Assembly: GCA_022511385.1 (NCBI GenBank)
Contig: JAFLRN010000016.1
Coordinates: forward strand, 1-50,735
DNA from: Acetatifactor sp.
Lineage (GTDB): Bacteria; Bacillota; Clostridia; Lachnospirales; Lachnospiraceae
DNA: 50,735 nucleotides
Direction of reading: 5' to 3'
The notes under the pieces are model-generated. The model ran no database searches, was not told the origin of the DNA, and worked only from the letters and a program-made list of their open reading frames with translations. Made by a program: the position numbers and the translations under genes. The stretch's first letter is position 1, and every line of letters begins with the position of its first letter. Shown here piece by piece: positions 16,839 through 24,982 of this stretch.

Positions 16839-18005
16839 TTATCCACCATGCTTCACCAGCAGACTGACGCTCTCAATCCCCTCTGTAAAGGGAAACATAT
16901 CCACCGCCACAGAACGCTCCACCCGGTAGCCATGGCCGGCCAAAATCTTCAGATCCCGCACCAATGTCTCAGGATTGCAGGAAATATACACAATCCTTCC
17001 CGGCGAAATCCGGGCCGCAGCCTCCAGAAACTCCCGGCTGCTGCCGCTCCTTGGCGGATCCATCAGCAGCACATCCAGACTCTCCCCCTGCTCCGCCATC
17101 TGCAGAAGCAGCTTTCCCGCATCATTTTGGTAAAACTGTATATTCTTCACCTGATTCCGCTTCGCATTACTCCTGGCATCCCGTACCGCGTCACCATTCA
17201 GCTCCACCCCGATGACCCTGCCCGCATGTTCGCTGGCAATCAGCCCGATGGTTCCTGTTCCGCAATAAGCGTCCAGCACCATTTCTTTCCCTGTCAAAGC
17301 CGCATACTCCACAGCCTTTCCATAAAGCTTTTCCGTCTGCATCGGATTCACCTGATAAAAAGACTTGGGCGAAATCCGAAACACCTTGCCGCAAAGCCTG
17401 TCCTCAATATATCCTTTTCCGTAGACCACATGCTCCCTATCCCCCAGCACCATACTTGTATTCCGTTCATTCACATTGATCACAATGGAAGTGATCTCCG
17501 GATGCAGCTTCAAAAGCGCCTTCACAAAATTGTTTTTGGACGGCAAGATGGGCGAGGACAACACCAGCACCACCAAAATCTGCCCCGTAGCATGCCCAGT
17601 GCGCACCAACACGTGCCGAAGCAGCCCATACCCTGTATCCTCATTGTACGGCCGGATCTTAAAAGACTTAAGAAGCCCTCTGATCGATACAATGATCGCA
17701 TCCGCCTTCTCATTCTCAATCAGACAGCTATCCACCGGCACAATCCGATGACTCTTCTCCTCGTAAATACCCGATATGACATTATGCCGCCTATCCTCCC
17801 CAAACGCCGCATTCACCTTACACCGATAATGCTCCGGCCTCTCCATCCCGAGTATCCCTTCCGTCTTACAAAAGGGCTCCATCATCTTCCGAAACCGCAC
17901 CGCCTTCGCCTGCAGCTGCACCTCATAGGGCTCATCAATCCGTTGGCATCCGCCACACCTGGCAGAGACAGAACAAACCTTATTCTTTCCTTGTTTTTCC
18001 GTCAT
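16839..18005 (-). CDS. 23S rRNA (uracil-5-)-methyltransferase family protein
   Basis: A 388-residue RumA/TrmA-family methyltransferase. Near the N-terminus RCGGC is part of the Cys set for a 4Fe-4S cluster. Further on: SPKSFYQVNPMQTEKLYGKA, the SAM loop VLDAYCGTGTIGLIAS, LLMDPPRSGSS, and the catalytic-Cys motif VYISCNPETLVRDL. It methylates C5 of uracil in RNA, likely 23S rRNA. There is no N-terminal TRAM domain, so it is smaller than the usual RlmCD. I start at MTEKQGKNKV, preceded by GAGGAGAGGG; a start 20 codons earlier is possible. It heads a two-gene unit with the GNAT gene. Confidence 0.88.
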   Translation of the reverse strand: MTEKQGKNKVCSVSARCGGCQRIDEPYEVQLQAKAVRFRKMMEPFCKTEGILGMERPEHYRCKVNAAFGEDRRHNVISGIYEEKSHRIVPVDSCLIENEKADAIIVSIRGLLKSFKIRPYNEDTGYGLLRHVLVRTGHATGQILVVLVLSSPILPSKNNFVKALLKLHPEITSIVINVNERNTSMVLGDREHVVYGKGYIEDRLCGKVFRISPKSFYQVNPMQTEKLYGKAVEYAALTGKEMVLDAYCGTGTIGLIASEHAGRVIGVELNGDAVRDARSNAKRNQVKNIQFYQNDAGKLLLQMAEQGESLDVLLMDPPRSGSSREFLEAAARISPGRIVYISCNPETLVRDLKILAGHGYRVERSVAVDMFPFTEGIESVSLLVKHGG

Positions 18006-18144
18006 TCTCTTCCCTCTCCTCAAACCCGTATGTTCCTTCTCAACATATGGCATTCCCTTTCCCATGTAAAAATGCTCCTTATCTTTACGCCTCTAAATAT
18101 CTTCATCCATTACATCGCGTCCATCCCTTATAATATGCACCACC

Positions 18145-18376
18145 GAGGGGCAGGGCGTCCCAGGGGGCCGGGGAACGCTCACGGAGAGCCGCAGGGCTTT
18201 CTTACAGGCCGGACTGAAAGCAGGGTGGTGCGCACACGATGTGCGCACCAGCGAAAGCGGAGGCATGGATGCCGACTCTTTCGCGACCCGTCACTAGCCG
18301 CAAATCCCCTCCGGCCTGTTAGAAAACCGCGGCTCGCAGTGCGCGTTCCCCGGCCCCCTGGGACGCCCTGCCCCGA
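18145..18376. repeat. GC-rich 230-bp palindromic element (MITE-like or structured RNA)
   Basis: A perfect 32-bp inverted repeat (18147-18178 and 18343-18374) bounds the element. Inside, AGCCGC and CAGGCCGG with a TTTCT between face near-matching complements. The centre has a perfect hairpin GGTGCGCAC/GTGCGCACC (about 18231-18253) and a second one, GCGAAAG/CTTTCGC enclosing GGCAT/ATGCC. GC is far above the flanks. No coding frame is convincing. It lies between the RNA methyltransferase and tRNA-Pro. A non-autonomous mobile repeat or a highly folded RNA are both possible. Confidence 0.85.
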
Positions 18377-18424
18377 CCCTCGCCCACATCCTATAAAACA
18401 ACAGAAAACACATAAAGAAGAAAT

Positions 18425-18462
18425 ACAAAAGAAGCACCGATGCAAACCCACATCAGTGCTTC
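18425..18462 (-). terminator. Terminator of tRNA-Pro
   Basis: GAAGCACCGATG (18431-18442) pairs with CATCAGTGCTTC (18451-18462) with one G-T pair; TTTTGTATTTC follows on the minus strand. Confidence 0.75.
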
Positions 18463-18471
18463 CCTTCCACG

Positions 18472-18546
18472 TCGGAGTGGCGGGATTCGAACTCGCGACC
18501 TCCGCCTCCCTAAGACGGCGCTCTAACCAAGCTGAGCCACACCCCG
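18472..18546 (-). tRNA. tRNA-Pro (anticodon AGG)
   Basis: Acceptor CGGGGTG pairs with CACTCCG (one G-T), discriminator A, no encoded CCA. Anticodon stem CCGTC/GGCGG encloses TTAGGGA, giving AGG. The T-arm GCGAG-TTCGAAT-CCCGC is mostly regular. Confidence 0.9.
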
Positions 18547-18595
18547 AAACACATCTTGCATTATACCGCGCCGCGCGAAAAAAATCAATACCTTT

Positions 18596-20059
18596 TTATA
18601 AAATATTATCCCTCTCCTGAAGCAGACATACCAGATACTCCCAAACTCGCCTGGTCGAGGAAATACTTAAGGTCTCCTCTGTGGTGTGAATATCGTGCAT
18701 CTGGGGCCCTATGGACACACAGTCCAGATCCTTGATCTTACTTCCCAATATGCCGCACTCCAGCCCTGCATGAATTGCCTCCACTTTGGGTGATGTGCCG
18801 TACATTCTCTCATACACAGCCACCATCTTCTCCCGCAGCGGCGAATCCTTCCGATACTTCCAGCCAGGATAGTCTCCGCTGACAGAACAGCTGCCCCCTG
18901 CCAGTCCAGTGACAGCCGCTATCTTTCCGATCAGAGCCTGCTTTGCACTCTCAACACTGCTTCGCACGGAAAAATCCGCCTTAAGCTGCCGTTCCTCCGA
19001 CGCCAGTCTCACAATTCCCAGATTCAAGGAGGTTTCCACCAGCCCCGGCATATCGGCGCTCATGGTCTGAACACCGTTTGGCAGTGCACAGAGGAAAGCA
19101 GCCGCACGCCTGGTATCATCAGGTGTCACACTTAAAAAACATCCCGCCTCCTGTCTGCCCAGTCTGACATAAACATCGGGATCCTTTGAGGAGAGCTCGG
19201 CCTTTACTTCCGTCTCCAATGCCTTCACAATCTCAGTCAGTGCATCAATATCCTTTTCCTCCACAATAATACAGGCTTTTGTCTCCCTGGGGATAGCATT
19301 GTCAGCCAGACCGCCCTCCAGCGCGCAAAGGCCCACAGACAATTTTTCTGAAATGCGGTACAATGCCCTGCCTAACAGACAGTTGGAATTCCCTCGCTCC
19401 TTGTGGATCTCCGCGCCGGAGTGGCCCCCCAGCAGTCCGCCCACTGTCAGCTCCGCAGCTGTGCCCAGTCTCTCTTCTAACGCAAGCGGTAGTACACAGT
19501 TCACTCTGGCGCCTCCTGCACAGCTGGTCAGAAAGATACCCTCATCCTCAGAGTCCAGATTGATCATCCTGTTCCCTGTCAGCATAGATAAGTCGATCCC
19601 TCTTGCGCCATCCATGCCAACCTCCTCGTCAACTGTGATCACCACCTCAAGCCGTGGATGCTGTATGGTGTCTGAATCCAGCAGCGCAAGGGAGTATGCC
19701 ACCGCAATCCCGTCATCACCGCCAAGGCTTGTGCTCTCCGCATAAATTTCGTCTCCCCGGATTGCCACCTTCAGCCCCTCTGTCTTCATGTCAATCTCGC
19801 ATTCCGGCTTTTTCACCGCAACCATGTCCATATGTCCCTGTAGGATCACCACCGGCTCCTTCTCGTAGCCAGGTGTCGCTTCCTTTACGATGATCACGTT
19901 CTTTAACGCATCCTGTACATAATACAGTCCTCGTTCCCTCGCAAAACGCACCAAATAATCGCTGATCTGCTGCACGTTGCGGGAACCATGAGGAATCTTC
20001 GTGATCTCCTCAAAGTAATGAAATACGCTCTTTGGCTCCAAATTTGATAAAACACCCAT
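18596..20059 (-). CDS. pepD: Aminoacyl-histidine dipeptidase (PepD, M20 family)
   Basis: A 487-residue di-zinc dipeptidase that cleaves dipeptides such as carnosine-like Xaa-His. Metal and catalytic residues: QGHMDMV (His and the catalytic Asp), STSLGGDDGIAVAY (bridging Asp), VDEEVGMDG (catalytic and metal Glu), LDSEDEG, and late HAGLECGILG with HDIHTTEETL. GLLGGHSGAEIHKERGN marks the dimerisation domain. Length matches PepD. I start at MGVLSNLEPKSVFHYF, with AAGAGG upstream; the longer frame adds 50 basic residues without a site. It is cytosolic. It stands alone between tRNA-Pro and fucO. Confidence 0.92.
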   Translation of the reverse strand: MGVLSNLEPKSVFHYFEEITKIPHGSRNVQQISDYLVRFARERGLYYVQDALKNVIIVKEATPGYEKEPVVILQGHMDMVAVKKPECEIDMKTEGLKVAIRGDEIYAESTSLGGDDGIAVAYSLALLDSDTIQHPRLEVVITVDEEVGMDGARGIDLSMLTGNRMINLDSEDEGIFLTSCAGGARVNCVLPLALEERLGTAAELTVGGLLGGHSGAEIHKERGNSNCLLGRALYRISEKLSVGLCALEGGLADNAIPRETKACIIVEEKDIDALTEIVKALETEVKAELSSKDPDVYVRLGRQEAGCFLSVTPDDTRRAAAFLCALPNGVQTMSADMPGLVETSLNLGIVRLASEERQLKADFSVRSSVESAKQALIGKIAAVTGLAGGSCSVSGDYPGWKYRKDSPLREKMVAVYERMYGTSPKVEAIHAGLECGILGSKIKDLDCVSIGPQMHDIHTTEETLSISSTRRVWEYLVCLLQERDNIL

Positions 20060-20174
20060 AAATCCTCTTTCCGGCTGCCGGATCATTCTATATTCCGCAG
20101 CCTTTTCCTTCCGTCCATATCCCAGTACTTGGCGGTTTGTTATTATTTTATTCCTTTTTCGCGAACTGTAAGAA

Positions 20175-20210
20175 AGTGGAACTTGCGCCCATGAAGACAC
20201 AAGTTCCACT
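20175..20210 (-). terminator. Terminator of fucO
   Basis: AGTGGAACTTG (20175-20185) pairs perfectly with CAAGTTCCACT (20200-20210), followed by TTCTT on the minus strand. Confidence 0.6.
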
Positions 20211-20257
20211 CTTCATCTCATTTTATAGGGTTATTTCCCCTTGTACAGGCTTTTTTG

Positions 20258-21406
20258 TCAGATCAAAGATTCATAAAGCTTTACAATGTCCTCTACACTG
20301 GTCTCCTTCGGATTGCCCGGCCTGCATGCATCGTCGTAAGCTGACTGCGCAAGGAAGGGAATATCCTCTTTCTTAACGATTTCTTTTAAGTCTGTCGGAA
20401 TGCCCACATCCGCTGACAGCTTCTTCACAGCTTCAATGGCAGCTTTCCGATACTCCTCCTGGGACATGGAATCAACGCCTTCCACGCCCATCGCTCTTGC
20501 AATCTCACGATATTTCTCGCCGGTTGCCTCAGCGTTGTACTCCATGACGGTAGGAAGAATGATCGCATTAGCAATGCCGTGGGGCGTATCATAAAGCGCA
20601 CCTAAGGGATGTGCCATGGAGTGAACAATTCCCAGTCCCACATTGGAGAAACCCATTCCGGCAACATACTGACCAAGAGCCATATCCGTCCTTCCCTCCG
20701 GTACGTTTTCTACTGCGCCTCTCAGGGAACGGGCAATGATCTCAATTGCCTTCAGATGGAACATATCGGACAACTCCCACGCACCCGCTGTGATATAGCC
20801 CTCTATCGCATGGGTCAGGGCATCCATACCGGTAGCTGCGGTCAGACCCTTGGGCATGGTCGCCATCATCTCAGGATCCACAAAAGCCACAACCGGAATA
20901 TCCTTCGGATCCACACAGACCATCTTCCGATTTTTTGATACATCCGTGATCACATAGTTGATCGTTACCTCCGCCGCTGTTCCTGCGGTGGTGGGTACTG
21001 CAAAAATCGGCACGGACTTATTCTTGGTGGGTGCAACGCCCTCCAGGCTTACCACATCCTCGAACTCCGGATTCGCGATGATGATGCCGATGGCCTTTGC
21101 GGTGTCCATTGAGGAACCGCCGCCGATTGCAATGAGATAATCCGCGCCGGACTTCTTAAATGCCTCCACTCCTGTCTGTACATTTTCCACGGTGGGATTT
21201 GGTTTGATGTTGGAATACACTTCATAGGAAAGTCCCGCATCATCCAGGATATCGAGCACTTTCTTTGTCACCCCGAATTTGATCAGATCCGGGTCGGAGC
21301 ACACAAAGGCTTTCTGGAAACCGCGCCCCTTTGCCTCGGTCGCAATCTCGGAAATTGCGCCTGCTCCATGGTAGGAAATCTCATTCAGTACAAATCTGTT
21401 TGCCAT
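20258..21406 (-). CDS. fucO: Lactaldehyde reductase, iron-dependent alcohol dehydrogenase
   Basis: A 382-residue group III alcohol dehydrogenase, very close to E. coli FucO in sequence blocks and length. It interconverts lactaldehyde and 1,2-propanediol with NAD(H). Shared blocks are GADYLIAIGGGSSMDTAKAI (nucleotide site), TTAGTAAEVTINYVIT, AATGMDALTHAIEGYI and GIVHSMAHPLGALYDTPHG, which hold the Asp and three His that bind iron. I start at MANRFVLNEI, with AGGAGAG 8 bases before. It stands alone between terminators. Its presence suggests growth on fucose or rhamnose, and a PocR-domain receptor in the window may relate to propanediol, though that is a guess. Confidence 0.93.
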   Translation of the reverse strand: MANRFVLNEISYHGAGAISEIATEAKGRGFQKAFVCSDPDLIKFGVTKKVLDILDDAGLSYEVYSNIKPNPTVENVQTGVEAFKKSGADYLIAIGGGSSMDTAKAIGIIIANPEFEDVVSLEGVAPTKNKSVPIFAVPTTAGTAAEVTINYVITDVSKNRKMVCVDPKDIPVVAFVDPEMMATMPKGLTAATGMDALTHAIEGYITAGAWELSDMFHLKAIEIIARSLRGAVENVPEGRTDMALGQYVAGMGFSNVGLGIVHSMAHPLGALYDTPHGIANAIILPTVMEYNAEATGEKYREIARAMGVEGVDSMSQEEYRKAAIEAVKKLSADVGIPTDLKEIVKKEDIPFLAQSAYDDACRPGNPKETSVEDIVKLYESLI

Positions 21407-21542
21407 AGTACACTCTCCTTTTTTTATTTTATTTTTTGCATACAATCATTCTCTGAAAGTGTAAAATGTAATTTCTATATTAAATATTACAACGAAAAAG
21501 CTTGTTTTTCAACAGTTACTTTTCTCTTCTTCAAGCCATTCC

Positions 21543-21578
21543 GGGAAATATTTTCTTATGTAGGGAAATATTTTCTTA
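21543..21578. repeat. Two direct 16-bp repeats between fucO and the phosphoesterase
   Basis: GGGAAATATTTTCTTA occurs at 21543-21558 and 21563-21578, two turns of the helix apart (20-bp period). The core GAAATATTTTC is nearly palindromic. Position between two divergent genes suggests operator sites. Confidence 0.5.
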
Positions 21579-21696
21579 CTCATAGACATGGCTTATGACA
21601 TTTGGTAGAATAAGGTTGTCACGATACTGATTTGACACCTGGATATACTATGAGAGTATGGTACATATCCAGAAGATTCTTGAGGAGCGATGAAAA

Positions 21697-22821
21697 ATGT
21701 GGTTTTTTATTTTCGGATCCCTTATTTTGGCCGCTGTTCTTGGAAATATATATCTGGTAAGCAGGTTTGCCAGATTTTCGATTATTTACAAAGCGGCAAA
21801 GGGCAGGAAAATCGTACGCTACATAATTGGAGCTGTTTTGGTGATACTGCTTTTTTTCAGCACATGGGCGGGCCTTGGCCCCATCAACGCCATGCTGACC
21901 ATCATTCACCTAATGGTAATATGGCTGTTATGTGATGGCATAAACGGCATTGTGAAAAGAAGGCGTAAGATTCATTCTGAAAAATATTACGCCGGAGCCT
22001 TTGCTCTGGGAATCACTGCTGTATACTTGATCTGCGGATGGTATTTGGCGCATCACGTGTGGCGGACGGAATATGTTTTGACCACGGATAAACCGGTAGG
22101 CAGCTTATGTGTAGTGTTAATTTCGGATTCCCATGTGGGAACTACCTTTGACGGAAAAGGATTTGCGGAACATATAAAGGCCATACAGGCAGAAAATCCG
22201 GATATTGTGGTAGTGGCGGGCGACTTTGTGGATGATGATACAACAAAGGATGATATGATCGCCGCGTGCGAGGCCCTGGGTACCTTGCAGACCACGTACG
22301 GTGTTTATTACGCTTTTGGAAACCACGATAAGGGGTATTACGGTCCTGAATTTCGAGGTTACAGCGGGGATGACCTGATTGCGGAGCTTGAGCGGAACTA
22401 TGTGGTTGTACTGCAGGATGAGGCAGTATTGCTGGACAATCGGTTTTACCTGATTGGGCGGCAGGATCGTTCGGAGGAACAGCGAGGGGACTCCAGAGCT
22501 TCCATGGCAGAATTAGTATCCAATCTGGATCCCGATAAGTATAGCATTGTTCTGGATCATCAGCCCAGTGATTACGCCGCGCAGACAGCGGCGGGTGTTG
22601 ACCTGGTCCTGTCCGGGCACACTCATGGCGGACAGCTGTTTCCGATAAATTATATGGGACAATGGACCGGGATAGATGACAAGACCTACGGACTGGAAAA
22701 AAGGGAATCCACCAATTTCATCGTGACTTCCGGCATTTCCGACTGGGCAATTAAATTTAAGACCGGCTGCAAGTCAGAATATGTAGTGATCAACGTGCTT
22801 CCTGCAGAAGTTGGACAATAG
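21697..22821 (+). CDS. Membrane-anchored calcineurin-like metallophosphoesterase
   Basis: A 374-residue protein of the YkuE/YaeI type. The first 125 residues hold about four membrane helices. The catalytic domain then shows all the metal motifs in order: LISDSHVG, VVAGDFVDDD, AFGNHDKG, VLDHQPSD and LSGHTHGGQLF. It probably hydrolyses a phosphodiester or pyrophosphate, perhaps of a lipid or cell-wall precursor, with the active site outside or at the membrane. GAGGAG lies 9 bases before the ATG. It is transcribed away from fucO and meets a bidirectional terminator at 22831-22858. Confidence 0.87.
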   Translation: MWFFIFGSLILAAVLGNIYLVSRFARFSIIYKAAKGRKIVRYIIGAVLVILLFFSTWAGLGPINAMLTIIHLMVIWLLCDGINGIVKRRRKIHSEKYYAGAFALGITAVYLICGWYLAHHVWRTEYVLTTDKPVGSLCVVLISDSHVGTTFDGKGFAEHIKAIQAENPDIVVVAGDFVDDDTTKDDMIAACEALGTLQTTYGVYYAFGNHDKGYYGPEFRGYSGDDLIAELERNYVVVLQDEAVLLDNRFYLIGRQDRSEEQRGDSRASMAELVSNLDPDKYSIVLDHQPSDYAAQTAAGVDLVLSGHTHGGQLFPINYMGQWTGIDDKTYGLEKRESTNFIVTSGISDWAIKFKTGCKSEYVVINVLPAEVGQ

Positions 22822-22830
22822 CAAAAATAA

Positions 22831-22858
22831 GCGGCAATCTGAGCGAACAGATTGCCGC
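22831..22858. terminator. Bidirectional terminator
   Basis: A perfect 11-bp stem GCGGCAATCTG/CAGATTGCCGC between the convergent phosphoesterase and chemoreceptor genes, with TTATTTTTG on the minus side. Confidence 0.75.
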
Positions 22859-22864
22859 AATTCA

Positions 22865-24832
22865 CTATACTTGAAAAGTTCCCATTGTGCCCTGAAGAGA
22901 GCCAATACTGCTGAGAACATCCTTGGATTCCTGTGAAACATCTGCACTTGCATGCGTAATCTCCTGCAAGTTGTCATTAACAGACTGGATTGCCGTGCCC
23001 AACTCAACCTGCGTTGACAATATCTGACTCACTATGTGATTCATATTCTGTACAGAAGCGGACAATTCCTGTGAACTGGTTCCCAAATCACTGCTGACTT
23101 CCGCATAATAAGAAGCATCTTTTTCGTAGCTCACTGCCAGATTCTCCAGCTTTCCATAATCTTCCATGACAGTACCATTCAAAAATTCCAGAATATTATT
23201 GGCGCCGGCTTCAAGCATTTTTACACTTTCTAATACTTTTGCGGTCAGATCATTCACTTTTCCGATTTCTTCGCTGGTAACGTCACTCAATTTTTTGATT
23301 TCTTCCGCAACTACAGCAAATCCCTTACCGGCTTCCCCGGCCCTCGCCGCTTCAATCGAGGCATTCAAGGCCAGCAGATTGGTCTGGGATGCAATATCCT
23401 GAATCGCTACAGAGACCTCGGAAATCTGGTTGATAACCTGTACATTCTCAATAGCCTCAGCTAATTGATTACGACTCTCATCAGTTACAATTGCGGCATT
23501 TTCTTTGTCGTGAATCAATTCAGGTACCAGCTCAGCAACTTTCTTCAATATCTCTCCTGCACGGCTCGCCATAGTCTTTGCATCCTTGGCAAGCTTATCA
23601 ACTACCTTTTCCACATCATTGCAGGTCTCGTCAATACTACGAATACTCTCTGTCTGTGAATCTATGCTTGCATTTGTTTCTTCCATGGCAGCACTGATCT
23701 CTACAATATTTCTAGAGATTTCCACCACTTTATCGTTTGCGGTTGTCATCTTATTTTGGATTATGTTGGATTCTTGTTTGGTCTGGCGGATCGTTGCGAT
23801 GAATCGCTCCGCCAGTTCACCGATCAAATACTTGATTTCAGCCGTTTCCGTACTCTGCGGCTGAATATTTGCCGTGCCAATAACCTTTTCCTTGACAAAG
23901 GTTTTCATTTCACCCAGCGGTTTCAACATACCGCTGGCTGCAACAACGAGCAAAACGACTGTTATGATCAGGAGAAGAATGCCCAAAATAACGGAAACAA
24001 GTAAGTTTCGAATAATTTTAGCTGCAATAACAGAAGTATCCTGGCACACACCAAGCTTCCAACCCGTGACCGCTATAGTACCGACCATTCCGTATTTATT
24101 TACATTGTCATAATCTTTAAAAGTAAATACACCCACTCGGTTCAGATCAATGGAGATTTTGTCCGTAAGAATGGTATTCCCCTCTTCTTTTGGAAGAAAC
24201 GCCCCATTATCATGAAAGATAACGCTATTGTCATCAGCCAGCAAAAATGTCTCTAAGTCCGTTCCTACCTCAATATCCTTCGCAACATCAATCAGCGTGT
24301 CAATGGTAATATCTGCAAGCATCACAGCCTGTTGTCCGCCAATTGTAAGCGGCTCCGCAATACTTACGATCATCTGACCAGTCGCAAAATCCGTATAAGG
24401 TGCCGTAAAAATGAGCTTATTCTGCGATGTCGCAAGCTGCCACCACCCACGTGTAGTCGGGTCCAGATCCAACGTTGAGTGGTCTGCCGGGAATACTCCA
24501 CCGTCATATCCGAAGCAGCAGTAATACATTAATGCATTTTGGTTTTCCGCAAGATTTGCTTCCAGATAATCCATTATAGCTTCAGTATCACTATTGTCCA
24601 TATATTTCAGCCCATTTCGAATGGTATGTACAATGCTGGCCTGTTCCTCCAGCCATTGATTTATGACATTCGCATTGCTTTCCGTCTCTTCCTGCAATAA
24701 CTGTTTTTCATCTGAAATCATAATGTTTCTGGTAGATATTGCAGTATTGGCAACCATTACAATAATAATTGCCAGCGTGCAAACCGTGATCAGAATAGCA
24801 ATACGCCCCTTGATAGTATTATGCATTTTCAT
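22865..24832 (-). CDS. Methyl-accepting chemotaxis protein with Cache sensor
   Basis: A 655-residue chemoreceptor. The first helix is at about 10-30, the extracytoplasmic dCache domain follows ([54 protein letters not shown]), and the second helix is at about 285-310. The signalling part carries [24 protein letters not shown] and [14 protein letters not shown]. The WWQLA and PYTDxxTG blocks are the typical ligand pocket of amino-acid-type Cache domains. The start is taken at [10 protein letters not shown] with AAGGGATG upstream; the second Met two codons on is possible. It lies downstream, on the same strand, of the REC-HD-GYP-GGDEF gene with a 150-base gap. Confidence 0.88.
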   Translation of the reverse strand: MKMHNTIKGRIAILITVCTLAIIIVMVANTAISTRNIMISDEKQLLQEETESNANVINQWLEEQASIVHTIRNGLKYMDNSDTEAIMDYLEANLAENQNALMYYCCFGYDGGVFPADHSTLDLDPTTRGWWQLATSQNKLIFTAPYTDFATGQMIVSIAEPLTIGGQQAVMLADITIDTLIDVAKDIEVGTDLETFLLADDNSVIFHDNGAFLPKEEGNTILTDKISIDLNRVGVFTFKDYDNVNKYGMVGTIAVTGWKLGVCQDTSVIAAKIIRNLLVSVILGILLLIITVVLLVVAASGMLKPLGEMKTFVKEKVIGTANIQPQSTETAEIKYLIGELAERFIATIRQTKQESNIIQNKMTTANDKVVEISRNIVEISAAMEETNASIDSQTESIRSIDETCNDVEKVVDKLAKDAKTMASRAGEILKKVAELVPELIHDKENAAIVTDESRNQLAEAIENVQVINQISEVSVAIQDIASQTNLLALNASIEAARAGEAGKGFAVVAEEIKKLSDVTSEEIGKVNDLTAKVLESVKMLEAGANNILEFLNGTVMEDYGKLENLAVSYEKDASYYAEVSSDLGTSSQELSASVQNMNHIVSQILSTQVELGTAIQSVNDNLQEITHASADVSQESKDVLSSIGSLQGTMGTFQV

Positions 24833-24982
24833 CTGTCATCATCCCTTTCGTATGTTAGCACAATCTTTATGTATTCTAGCATCCTCATGTGAGTTTATCA
24901 AGTATCTCTGTCATTTCGCTCAGTTTATTTGTAACAGTTCACTATGCAGAAATAATTGTACTGATGGCCCACGGAAACTTGC

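Noticed and set aside
18179..18451. A 90-codon minus-strand frame within the palindromic element
   Set aside because: Its composition is set by the GC-rich inverted repeats and it has no ribosome binding site.
16848..18620. A 590-codon open frame on the plus strand
   Set aside because: It lies antisense to the RNA methyltransferase, runs through the palindromic element and tRNA-Pro, is rich in His, Pro and Arg, and shows no domain.
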